Of a stretch of DNA of 51,351 bases, positions 7,289-14,995 are shown piece after piece. Each line of letters opens with the position of its first letter. Position 1 is the stretch's first letter. Source of the DNA: Acidobacteriota bacterium (GTDB taxonomy: Bacteria; Acidobacteriota; Terriglobia; Terriglobales; Acidobacteriaceae); the NCBI GenBank assembly GCA_025359885.1, contig JANYDG010000044.1:1-51351 (forward strand), written 5' to 3'. The position numbers were made by a program, and so were the translations under genes. Under the pieces are notes generated by a model. That model was given only the letters and a program-made list of their open reading frames with translations. It was not told the DNA's origin and made no database searches.

Positions 7289-8587
7289 ATGGCCGGCAAA
7301 GGCTTCACCATGAAAAAGGACTGGGACAACCCCCTCGAGCACGCCATGCCCGAGGCGGCCCGCGTCCCTGCGTCCTTTGCCATCGGCGGCATCCCCGTCG
7401 TCCCAGCCACCGTCCTCGCCCCCATGGTCGGCGTCACAGACACCGTCTTCCGCCGCTTCATCCGCAACGCCAGCCAGTTCACGACGCCGAATGCCCTTCC
7501 GGAGGGAGGCGGGGGTTTCAACCCCCGCAACATCCCAGCAACGACGAATGGGGCTTTAGCCCCGGCCCTCACTTCCGTCGAAGACGCTGTATCCAACCAG
7601 CAATCCGGCTGCGGACTCCTCATGACCGAGTTCACCTCCGCCGACGGGCTGTCGAGAATGAGGGAATCCAAACGCAAGCGCTACCTCACCTTCTACGACG
7701 ATGAACACCCCATCGGCGCCCAGCTCTTCGGCTCAAATCACGAAACGCTCAGCGACGCCGCTCGCATCGTAGAGGACACCGGCTTCGACACCGTAGACCT
7801 TAACCTCGGCTGCCCGGCCAAGCGCGTCGTCGGCTGCAACGGAGGCTCAGGCCTGCTCCGCGACCTGCCCAAAATCGGCGAAATCTTCAAGGAAATCCGC
7901 AAAGCCGTCACCATACCCTTTACCGTCAAGTTCCGCCTCGGCTGGAACGACTCCAGCATCGTCTGCGTCGAGCTCGCCCGCATGGCCCAGGAGGAAGGCC
8001 TTTCGGCCGTCGCCCTCCACGCCCGGACGCGCGAGCAGGGTTATACCGGCCAGGCCCGCTGGGAGTGGATCGCCGCAGTCAAAGACGCCGTCACCATACC
8101 CGTCATCGGCAACGGAGACATCCGCACTCCAGAAGATGCGGCGGCCATGGTCGCCAAGACAGGCTGCGACGCCGTCATGATCGGCCGCGCCGCCCCGTCG
8201 AATCCCTGGATCTTCCGCCAGATCGCCGAATACACCGCCACTGGCCAATACACCCGTCCCACCGAGCAGGACCGCTACCGCATGATCCGGACCTACTTCC
8301 AAATGCTCCTCGAAGAAGCGGAAATGACCCAGGACCTGCCCCGCGCCCAGCGCCACGGCGAGACGGCTGGCAAAATGAAGCAGTTCGCCGCCTGGTTCAC
8401 CCACGGCGTCCCCGGCGGCAGCAAACTCCGCCAGCAAATCTTCATGTCCAAAACCGGCCCCGCCGTCTTAGCCGCAGTAGACCAATTCTTCGAAACCCGG
8501 CTAAGCTCCCCCGTATCCGGTGAAGAAATCGATCTCCCTGAAACTCCAATCGAATTCGCCGAAGAAGTATCGGCTTGCGTAGACTGA
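7289..8587 (+). CDS. dus: tRNA-dihydrouridine synthase carrying an in-frame palindromic insertion
   Basis: The 432-residue FMN enzyme reduces uridine to dihydrouridine in tRNA D-loops. Family motifs appear in order: APMVGVTDTVFRR (44-56), GAQLFGSN, DLNLGCPAKRVVGCNGGSG with the catalytic Cys, VKFRLGW, ALHARTREQGYTG, IPVIGNGDI and MIGRAAPSNPWIF. It is about 80-90 residues longer than typical DusB-like enzymes. About 45 of these are a Gly/Asn/Pro-rich segment at residues 61-105, between FRRFIRN and SGCGLLMTEF, where relatives run straight on. That segment is encoded by palindromic repeat sequence like that found between genes. The start is uncertain: ATG 7289 with AAAGG close upstream, or ATG 7310. 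The insertion lies before the first FMN-site strands and may form a surface loop. Confidence 0.92.
   Translation: MAGKGFTMKKDWDNPLEHAMPEAARVPASFAIGGIPVVPATVLAPMVGVTDTVFRRFIRNASQFTTPNALPEGGGGFNPRNIPATTNGALAPALTSVEDAVSNQQSGCGLLMTEFTSADGLSRMRESKRKRYLTFYDDEHPIGAQLFGSNHETLSDAARIVEDTGFDTVDLNLGCPAKRVVGCNGGSGLLRDLPKIGEIFKEIRKAVTIPFTVKFRLGWNDSSIVCVELARMAQEEGLSAVALHARTREQGYTGQARWEWIAAVKDAVTIPVIGNGDIRTPEDAAAMVAKTGCDAVMIGRAAPSNPWIFRQIAEYTATGQYTRPTEQDRYRMIRTYFQMLLEEAEMTQDLPRAQRHGETAGKMKQFAAWFTHGVPGGSKLRQQIFMSKTGPAVLAAVDQFFETRLSSPVSGEEIDLPETPIEFAEEVSACVD
7469..7603 (+). repeat. Palindromic interspersed repeat inside the dus coding sequence
   Basis: Two perfect hairpins lie here: GCGGGGGTTTCAACCCCCGC at 7509-7528 (9-bp arms, TC centre) and GGGGCTTTAGCCCC at 7550-7563. 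The second matches 32733-32746 exactly, and the first has the same TTTC-centred design as intergenic palindromes at 8764-8783. The reading frame passes through without a stop, encoding about 45 extra residues in Dus. Confidence 0.85.
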
Positions 8588-9012
8588 CTGGATGGATCTC
8601 AGCAAAGTTTTGAATGGCCGGATGCCCCATCTCGCCCTAGAGACCGTGGATCCACAATTGCCCGGTGCCCCAGTCTCGCCCATGAGACCGGGGATCCACA
8701 AATGAACATCGCCCATACCGCTCTCGCCCGATACGCGGCACCGTAGGTGCCCAGAGAAATTAGCCCAGCGTTTCAACGCTGGGAAAACCGCCCACACACA
8801 TCCCCAGCCCCGTAGGGGCGGCGCAAAAGCGCTGAAACTACCGGTCAATCCTCAAGGCAAAAGGTGCGGAACAACGCCGCGTCCCACATCTCGCCCTTGA
8901 GATGTGGGAATGAATTCGTGCAAAACAGAACCCGGAGGGAGCAGTGGCCTTCAGGCCACTGAATCCGAAGCCGAGAGAAACCGGGCTTCAGCCCCGGGCC
9001 TTCCTACCGAAC
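8588..9012. repeat. Cluster of at least six palindromic elements between dus and the next gene
   Basis: No gene is evident in these 425 bp. Perfect or near-perfect hairpins are GGCACC-GTA-GGTGCC (8737-8751), CCCAGCGTTTCAACGCTGGG (8764-8783), GCCCC-GTA-GGGGC (8807-8819), TCCCACATCTC with its complement (8882-8892 / 8899-8909), AGTGGCCTTCAGGCCACT (8943-8960) and CCGGGCTTCAGCCCCGG (8981-8997). Two related segments with ATGCCCCATCTCGCCC-like text precede them (8632-8700). Loops are TC/TTC, GTA or a longer CGCCCTT type, suggesting several repeat subfamilies that accumulated together. Confidence 0.85.
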
Positions 9013-9723
9013 TCACACCCCCTTCGGCGCAAACTTCCTCTTGTAATACCGCGACCAAACCACAATCGCCGGAACTCCCACCATCGTCGGCCAGAGCCAG
9101 ACCCACCACGCCGCCCCAAACCAGTGCCCCAGATTGACCGCCGAAAACGCCGTCATCGCCGCAATATAACTCGCAATCATCTCCTGCATGTGGTCAAACC
9201 ACCAGAACATTTTCGTGGTCGGCTTCTTCACAAAACTCGCCATCGACCGCCACCCCAGCCGCACCCCAATCACCCCAAACACCACCGAAACAATGCTGAT
9301 CGGATGCCCAGCCACGGTAATCACCCCTACGCGCATCAGCTCCGGCCGCAAAAACCCCATCACCATCAGCAGCAGGCTCGAAGCGATCGTAATCCCTGCC
9401 GCCAGCCAGTCAATCCACTTGGCCCGCCCACCCTTGTACATGTCCTTCAGGTAAAGCACCCGGTATCCGCAAAAGGAAGCATAAAAACTGAACACCGCCA
9501 CCATCGCCAAAAACCAGATCGGCAGCAGAAACGACAGCGACAACGCCGTAACCGCCACCCCCGCCATCCCCCAGAAATAAATCTTCCCCCAAAGCCGATG
9601 CGTCTTCCCGCCCTTCACCGCAGCCAGCGCCACCGGAGCACACACAAACCCCACCACCCCGCAGGCAATGTGAAGCGTCAGCAAAACCTGCAAATAAAAC
9701 GGCCAATGCGGATGCAATCCCAC
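9013..9723 (-). CDS. Multi-pass membrane protein, DUF2306-like
   Basis: The 236-residue protein has about six or seven hydrophobic helices. The N-terminal part LHIACGVVGFVCAPVALAA followed by THRLWGKIYFWGM matches the pattern of DUF2306-type membrane proteins (an HxxxG helix, then RxxHRxxGxxY). The C-terminus is basic (RYYKRKFAPKGV), placing it in the cytoplasm. Function is unknown. A GTG at 9723 with AAGGGG 6 nt upstream is the best start, giving MGLHPHWPFYLQ; a TTG 18 nt earlier is the alternative. It is divergent from the heme/cyclase-fold gene, with 138 bp between starts. Confidence 0.75.
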   Translation of the reverse strand: MGLHPHWPFYLQVLLTLHIACGVVGFVCAPVALAAVKGGKTHRLWGKIYFWGMAGVAVTALSLSFLLPIWFLAMVAVFSFYASFCGYRVLYLKDMYKGGRAKWIDWLAAGITIASSLLLMVMGFLRPELMRVGVITVAGHPISIVSVVFGVIGVRLGWRSMASFVKKPTTKMFWWFDHMQEMIASYIAAMTAFSAVNLGHWFGAAWWVWLWPTMVGVPAIVVWSRYYKRKFAPKGV

Positions 9724-9861
9724 TCTTTCCCCCTTGAGCAATAGCTGAAATATACAGCAATCATGCTTTTTCTCTTGCCTTTCAAACTCCGCACTTCACA
9801 CGCACACTTATCTGCCGCCCCATCATCGCCAGCGCCCAATTCTGTGCTAACCTCCAAAGTT

Positions 9862-11019
9862 ATGCGGCCCCACTCCATCGGAATACGTCTGCTGCTTCTC
9901 TCCCTCGCCTGCGTGCCCATCGCCCTCGCCGCAACGCATCCCGACCCCGCAGCCGACGCTCCCGCCAACCCACAGCCCACCCAAACCTGGGACAAAGCCG
10001 CTGCCGCCCGCTACCTCGATAGCCGCCAAGTCTGGTGGCAGGAGTGGCCCCACGCCCAGAAAGATCACGGCACCGTCTGCGTCTCCTGCCACACCCAGGT
10101 CCCCTACGCCCTGGCCCGGCCGCTTCTGCGCAAACCCCTCGGCGAAGCGAGGATTTCTGACCCCGAGCAGGCCATGCTGGCCAGCATTCTCACCCGCGTC
10201 AAACTCGGCAGTGAAGCCGAAACCTTCTACAGCGATGCGGTCCACGGCCCCGGCAAGACCCAGGAAGCGCGCAACGCCGAAGCCGTCAACAATGCGCTCA
10301 TCCTAGCCAGCTACGACGCCGCTGCGGGCCATCTCACCGAACCCACCCGGCAGGCCCTCACCGCCCTGTGGGCATTGCAGGAGCAGTCAGGCGACAAGGC
10401 CGGCGCCTGGCTCTGGCAGAACTTCCATTTCTCCCCCTGGGAGGCCCCTGAGAGCGAATACATGGGCGCTGCCCAGGCAGCCATCGCCGTCGCCATGGCC
10501 CCTGAAAACTACGCGGCCGACCCGAAGATTCAGCCCAATCTCAACCGGCTCCGCACCTACCTCCGCCGCGAAGCCCCCGCCCAGCCGCTCATCAACCGCG
10601 TCTACCTGCTCTGGGCCTCCGCAAAACTCACCGGCCTGATGACCGAGCCGGAAAAGAAAGCACTCGCCGCCGACATTTTCAAAAAGCAGCAGCCGGACGG
10701 AGGCTGGTGCCTTACCGATCTCGGCCTCAACCGGCAGGGCGCAACCGCCTGGAAGCGCCACGACAAAACCGCCTTCGAGACCCGCAGCGACGGATTCTCG
10801 ACCGGGCTGGTCGTGCTTGCCCTCGAAGAAAACGGCCTCGGCAAGTCGCCAGAATCCCAACGCGGCATCCGCTGGCTTGTCGCGAACCAGAACAAGACCG
10901 ACGGCGAATGGACAGCCTGGTCGGTCAACCTGCAGCGCGACCCTGCCACTGGCGTCGGCAAATTCATGAGCGACGCCGCCACCGGCTTCGCCATCCTTGC
11001 CCTGGAACATCGTCCCTGA
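9862..11019 (+). CDS. Secreted protein with CXXCH heme-type motif and squalene-cyclase-like repeats
   Basis: The 385-residue protein starts with a signal peptide (RLLLLSLACVPIALAATH). Near residue 73 it has CVSCHTQVPYAL, a single c-type heme attachment motif. The rest is alpha-helical with QxxDGGW-type repeats typical of prenyltransferase/squalene-oxidase (alpha/alpha toroid) domains: QQPDGGW and NQNKTDGEWTAW, each near a WL or FSTGLVVLAL helix. It lacks the DxDD catalytic acid motif of hopene cyclases, so a cyclase activity is unlikely. A periplasmic electron-transfer or substrate-binding role is inferred. The start ATG at 9862 begins the signal peptide; no Shine-Dalgarno is seen. The neighbour upstream is divergent. 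Confidence 0.75.
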   Translation: MRPHSIGIRLLLLSLACVPIALAATHPDPAADAPANPQPTQTWDKAAAARYLDSRQVWWQEWPHAQKDHGTVCVSCHTQVPYALARPLLRKPLGEARISDPEQAMLASILTRVKLGSEAETFYSDAVHGPGKTQEARNAEAVNNALILASYDAAAGHLTEPTRQALTALWALQEQSGDKAGAWLWQNFHFSPWEAPESEYMGAAQAAIAVAMAPENYAADPKIQPNLNRLRTYLRREAPAQPLINRVYLLWASAKLTGLMTEPEKKALAADIFKKQQPDGGWCLTDLGLNRQGATAWKRHDKTAFETRSDGFSTGLVVLALEENGLGKSPESQRGIRWLVANQNKTDGEWTAWSVNLQRDPATGVGKFMSDAATGFAILALEHRP

Positions 11020-11139
11020 CCAAACCGCCGCGCACTGCCCTTCGTTGCACAAGGATTGCAAAACGTCACCCGCCGATTGCACATCACTCAGCAGCGATGA
11101 CCACTTGCAGCACAACGATTGCGCTGCAAACGCGTTCGC

Positions 11140-12759
11140 TCAAGCGCCTCGTTTGCGGAAAACCACCCGCAGCTCCCGCCGCCACTGCTCGCTCATCGCC
11201 ACCAACTCCCACTCCACCTGGGGCGAAAAGTAGCGCAAAACAACCTCGTTTGAAGGATGAATACGCAGGGCCGGTGCCACCAGCAGCAGCTTGGGAGCTC
11301 GCTCAGACAGCTCTGAGCCAGCGAAGTAGCCTTGCCGCTCAAACGCGCCAACACTCTTGCTTTGAACAACTTGCCGCTCAGCGTTCAGCGCCCGCACCCG
11401 AATCCAGTAGTCCAGTCCCTGCAAAGGCAGGTGCATATCCTCATCCGCCTTGACCTCTAAAATGACCAGCCGCCCCTGATGGTCCACCGTCAACAGATCC
11501 AGCATGCCGCGCTCACCAGCCCCGATGGCCGGCACCTGCGTGTAAAGAAATTCTCCGTGCAAGGTTGGGAACACTTCGGCAATATCGATGCGAATACGCG
11601 ACTCGAGCCAACGCTCGGGTTGCAGGCGAAACAGCGCGTCGGTATGAATTCCATCAGGGTGGCGGCTGGCAAATAACCGGCTTAACAGCTCCCGGCAGAG
11701 CGGTTCGTTCTCCTCGGTCAGCGTGGTCTCGTTGGCTCCCGCGCCAAAGCTTATTTCTTCACGGTGCTCAAACGAGTTGGGCGCGAAACCCTGGCGCACC
11801 CGGGCAAATTCAAGACCGTGCAGCAGAATCCCCACTTCAGAGGCTGACCGCGCTCTCACCTCGACCCGCCCCCAGGCTTCAGTTGGAATCAACTCCCGCA
11901 TCCGTGCAATTCCCGCCTGTGCTCGGTAAAGGGCTGTCGAAACGTCAAAAGCGTGAACCAGGCGCGACTCCAGATTGCCCGTGTCGTGAATGTCGATTTC
12001 GGTCAGCGCCTCAGAGCGCTCATCGAGAGTGAAAAGCTGAAAGCCTGCAATCGCTGGATTGAGCCAAGCCATGCGCTCCGCCGTCGTCCGCCAGGCCCCC
12101 TCCGGGACGATGACCTTGAGCCCGCCAAAGTGCTGGACTCCACCGGATTTCTTCCCCGCCGCATGCTCCCGGCAATGATCGAGCCAAAGCAGGCCCAGGG
12201 TCAGCACGCCGTCAACCATGGCGCCAGACTCGTCTGCGCCAACACCGATCACCGCTTCGGCCACCATGCCTTTTGATCCGCGCAGCAGCCTCCCGCGCAC
12301 ATACTGAGGGCCAAAACTGTGTTCCAGGTCGGTTGCCGAGCGCAGGCCTTCCAGCTTTTGTTCGGGGAAGGCCCTCGTAAGCGCCCGCTCAAGCAAACGA
12401 AGATACTGCCGCCGCGCTGCTTCGCGCGAATTCGGGGTGCGGCGATCGCGGGTCGGCACCAGTTCCAGCGCGACCGGCCTGGCGGCTCCCATGCGGCTGG
12501 TCATCAACCTCAGATTGCCCGATCGCCGCTCTGCCGACAACACGGTGCGAACGATGTTGCGCTCCTCGCTCCACAATTGCAGCACGCAGCGGCCATGGGA
12601 AGTAGCCACGGAATACCGGGTCAGGCGCATGTCAAACAGCACCTGGCCCTCTTCAAGAACTGCAGCAGCGAGGTTTTCCGCGAGAAAAGTCTCAATGCTC
12701 GCTGCAAGCAAAGACGGTGATGCTTTCTCGGCATCTTTGCCTGAAGCTCGCGCGGGCAT
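11140..12759 (-). CDS. Uncharacterised protein with C-terminal PD-(D/E)XK-like nuclease domain
   Basis: The 539-residue soluble protein has no signal peptide. Its N-terminal 400 residues are of unrecognised fold. From about residue 416 the sequence ERGMLDLLTV continues through GRLVILEVKADED, giving the D...ExK signature of PD-(D/E)XK nucleases (D421, E435, K437), and then LQGLDYWIRV. This resembles NucS/DUF91-type and Holliday-junction-resolvase-like cores. Cutting activity is inferred only. Its start is 8 bp downstream of the YfiT-like stop codon on the same strand, so the two are cotranscribed and probably coupled. It overlaps nothing else convincing. Confidence 0.65.
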   Translation of the reverse strand: MPARASGKDAEKASPSLLAASIETFLAENLAAAVLEEGQVLFDMRLTRYSVATSHGRCVLQLWSEERNIVRTVLSAERRSGNLRLMTSRMGAARPVALELVPTRDRRTPNSREAARRQYLRLLERALTRAFPEQKLEGLRSATDLEHSFGPQYVRGRLLRGSKGMVAEAVIGVGADESGAMVDGVLTLGLLWLDHCREHAAGKKSGGVQHFGGLKVIVPEGAWRTTAERMAWLNPAIAGFQLFTLDERSEALTEIDIHDTGNLESRLVHAFDVSTALYRAQAGIARMRELIPTEAWGRVEVRARSASEVGILLHGLEFARVRQGFAPNSFEHREEISFGAGANETTLTEENEPLCRELLSRLFASRHPDGIHTDALFRLQPERWLESRIRIDIAEVFPTLHGEFLYTQVPAIGAGERGMLDLLTVDHQGRLVILEVKADEDMHLPLQGLDYWIRVRALNAERQVVQSKSVGAFERQGYFAGSELSERAPKLLLVAPALRIHPSNEVVLRYFSPQVEWELVAMSEQWRRELRVVFRKRGA

Positions 12760-12767
12760 CGTGCGGT

Positions 12768-13292
12768 TTACCAGCTCATCCTGCGGCGTAGATGCAGAAT
12801 GTGAGCGGTATGATGCCGGCTGTGCCAGTCATAGAGAGCCAGCACCTGGGCCAGATTTTGCCGCCCCATCACGGGATGTTCGTAGCCCCCATGGAAGTCA
12901 TCATCGGCCAGTGACTCCAGGAGCGAAACCCAGCGTGCATGCAGGGCAGTAATCAAATTCAAAGAGATATTCACAGGCAGCCAGCGCGCATCGGCCAGGT
13001 CCGCCCAGGCCGTTTCGTTGTAAGCCTTGATCGTGGGCCAATCTTCGGTGAGAGCAAGCTTGATGCGAACATAGGCGTTGGCGTGGCTGTCGGCCACGTG
13101 GTGCACCACCTGCCGTACCGTCCAGCCTGCCTCGCGATACGGCGTATCCAGCTGGTGGTCGTCCAAGTCTGCGACCGCAGCGGTCAAGCGCTCTGGCAGC
13201 AGGCGCAGTGTCTGAATATGCGCCGCTCGAATGCCTGCCATGCTGCTCGCTGGGCGGCTGAATTGGCCAATCGGGTAACGTAAATCGTCCAT
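12768..13292 (-). CDS. DinB-superfamily YfiT-like metal-dependent (bacillithiol-type) transferase/hydrolase
   Basis: The 174-residue length equals that of the YfiT/BstA family. It opens MDDLRYPIGQF, typical of the family, and carries the metal triad in a four-helix bundle: H65 in VVHHVADSH, then H160 and H164 in DWHSRHHTAHI. Characterised relatives are nickel or zinc proteins acting as bacillithiol S-transferases or hydrolases in detoxification. Whether this organism makes bacillithiol cannot be told here. The ATG at 13292 follows GAGG at 8 nt. It is the first gene of a two-gene unit with the nuclease-like gene. Confidence 0.85.
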   Translation of the reverse strand: MDDLRYPIGQFSRPASSMAGIRAAHIQTLRLLPERLTAAVADLDDHQLDTPYREAGWTVRQVVHHVADSHANAYVRIKLALTEDWPTIKAYNETAWADLADARWLPVNISLNLITALHARWVSLLESLADDDFHGGYEHPVMGRQNLAQVLALYDWHSRHHTAHILHLRRRMSW

Positions 13293-13445
13293 TCTACAAA
13301 CCTCGAAAACCGAGTGTACAAGTCGCTCTCGGGGGTAAACCATTTTTCCGCCAGGCAAGCCAGCGGCTATGCCCAGTTTGGGAACTCTGGCACGCAGAGC
13401 AGTTGGGAGCACCACACCAACCTCGCCGACTGCGCACTTTACCCT

Positions 13446-14556
13446 TCAAACTGCCTCGGCGCGCGTAGCTTCTGCACTCAGGTTCGCGGCCAGCAACAGC
13501 AAAAATACAACATAGAGCATGCTGAGGTCACGCAACTCTCCCGGCATGCAAAAGAAAAAAACAAAGGCAAGTGAAGCGCCGCAGCAATCTGGCCGTGCCG
13601 CTGAATCGCAGGGGGCAGCAGCAGCCAGCCCCGCCAGACCGTCCACACAAGCAGAGCAAGGGGAATCAGGCTGAAGGCCTTGAAATGCGCGAAACCATAC
13701 GTCACTTCCCAGTTGACCCAATGCGCCGGTTTCAACACAAATTTGATCTGGCTCTTCCACTTCAGCAGAACTGTTGCACCAGGGTTGTGCGCGGAGTGCA
13801 CTCGATTGGCCATGTAAACCGCGCCGCTCGTCACCATCAGCAGGCCGACTGCGACAGCTGCCCGGATGCGCGAAGTGCGCTGGCGCAGCAAGGGGTAAAG
13901 CGTCGGCAGCATGAACAGGAAAGACTCCTTGTTCCACGTCGCCAGAGCAGCCACCGGCAACAGCCACCACCAGTCCAATCGCAGCGCTATCCACACCGCA
14001 AGCGCCATAAAAGCCAGCTCGGGATAATCATAAAAATAGCCCCCGCCGGTCATGAAACAGGGCACAGCAAGAATCATCACGACCGGTGCAATCACGCTCA
14101 CCAGCGGTCGAAAACCCGCAGCCCGGCAAACCAGGTACATGGCAAAAACCGAGAGCCACGCAAAGAGAAACGTCGTGAAATAGATCACCAGGTAGCGGAA
14201 AAGTACTTTGGGTCGCCAGCCATAGGCGATTCAAACTTGAACTCCGACGCCGGTATCTCGTGGCTGGCCTCCTTTAAAAGGCGGTCCTTCAGAGCTTGCG
14301 GGGTGACGCGGTCAAGCCAGTTGGCAGCCGTGGGCAGCAATTGGCTGTAAACAAAAGGTCTGGCTGCGGTGCCGTCGAGGATATCCGCAAGCCCGTATCG
14401 ATCCTGGCCATACAACCCCACGCCACCGATGACTCCCGGCTCGCGAAAGTGCCACTTGTCCTAAAAGCCATGAAAAGAGGCGGCTGCTGCGAAGAAAAAC
14501 AGCAGTGCAGTGCACAGGCGGAGATGAAGTGGGGATGCGGAGGGAGCTGGTTTCAT
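13446..14556 (-). pseudogene. Decayed integral membrane glycosyltransferase-like gene
   Basis: The intact ancestor would be about 370 residues: a start at 14556 (MKPAPSASPLHLRLCTALLF), then an extracytoplasmic part and about eight membrane helices including YFYDYPELAFMALAVWIALR and WNKESFLFMLP, which resemble GT-C/GT39-like membrane enzymes. Three lesions are visible: an in-frame TAG at 14463-14461 (after SFHGF), a one-base loss in a T run near 14200 (frame passes from DPKYF to RYLVIYF), and a one-base loss in a T run near 13556 (frame passes from LHLPLFF to FFCMPGELRD). The two frameshifts could be sequencing errors in homopolymers, but the TAG could not be explained that way. Exact function is not recognised. 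Confidence 0.7.
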
Positions 14557-14715
14557 GGTCGGTCAGGGCTGGTGCGAAGTGACCCGGAGTGTATCGCGAA
14601 ACCAGGCAGGACGACCGTTAAATTCGGATTTTTAACCGCCTCAATGCGACAGTTTGCATCGCAAAACGAGCCCCCCGGCTCAGATTGAGCGGGAATCTAA
14701 AGCCGGGGCGGGTGT

Positions 14716-14832
14716 TTAGGCGTGGCGGTGATGGTGCATCGCACGGTGGGGGTGATGGTGATGCTTGCGGGCAGCGAAAGCGGGGCTTGCGCAAACCAGC
14801 AAAAGGAGAGTGGCGGCCAATAGCTTCTTCAT
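14716..14832 (-). CDS. Secreted 38-residue histidine-rich peptide
   Basis: The frame encodes a classic signal peptide (MKKLLAATLLLLVCASPAFA) followed by a mature tail of 18 residues, ARKHHHHPHRAMHHHRHA, with nine histidines. Such a tail should bind Ni, Zn, Cu or Co ions in the periplasm or outside the cell. There is no Shine-Dalgarno; a TG-extended TACGCT lies 7 nt before the ATG, consistent with a leaderless transcript. The cleavage site (AFA-A) is well formed. It stands alone between the decayed membrane gene and tldD. No family name is known to me. Its size makes it easy for gene callers to miss. Confidence 0.7.
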   Translation of the reverse strand: MKKLLAATLLLLVCASPAFAARKHHHHPHRAMHHHRHA

Positions 14833-14995
14833 GTGAGGAAGCGTAGCACGATTCTGCAGCGCTGATATGCCCCCCCCGGGGAGCAGGAATCAAGTCCGCT
14901 ACGGGTTCTTTCTGGCAGATTCAGCTTCAGTCCGCAGTGTGTCTCAGCAGCAATCCGATGGCAAAGGCTCATTCCGGGTACACTAGAGAGTAACC

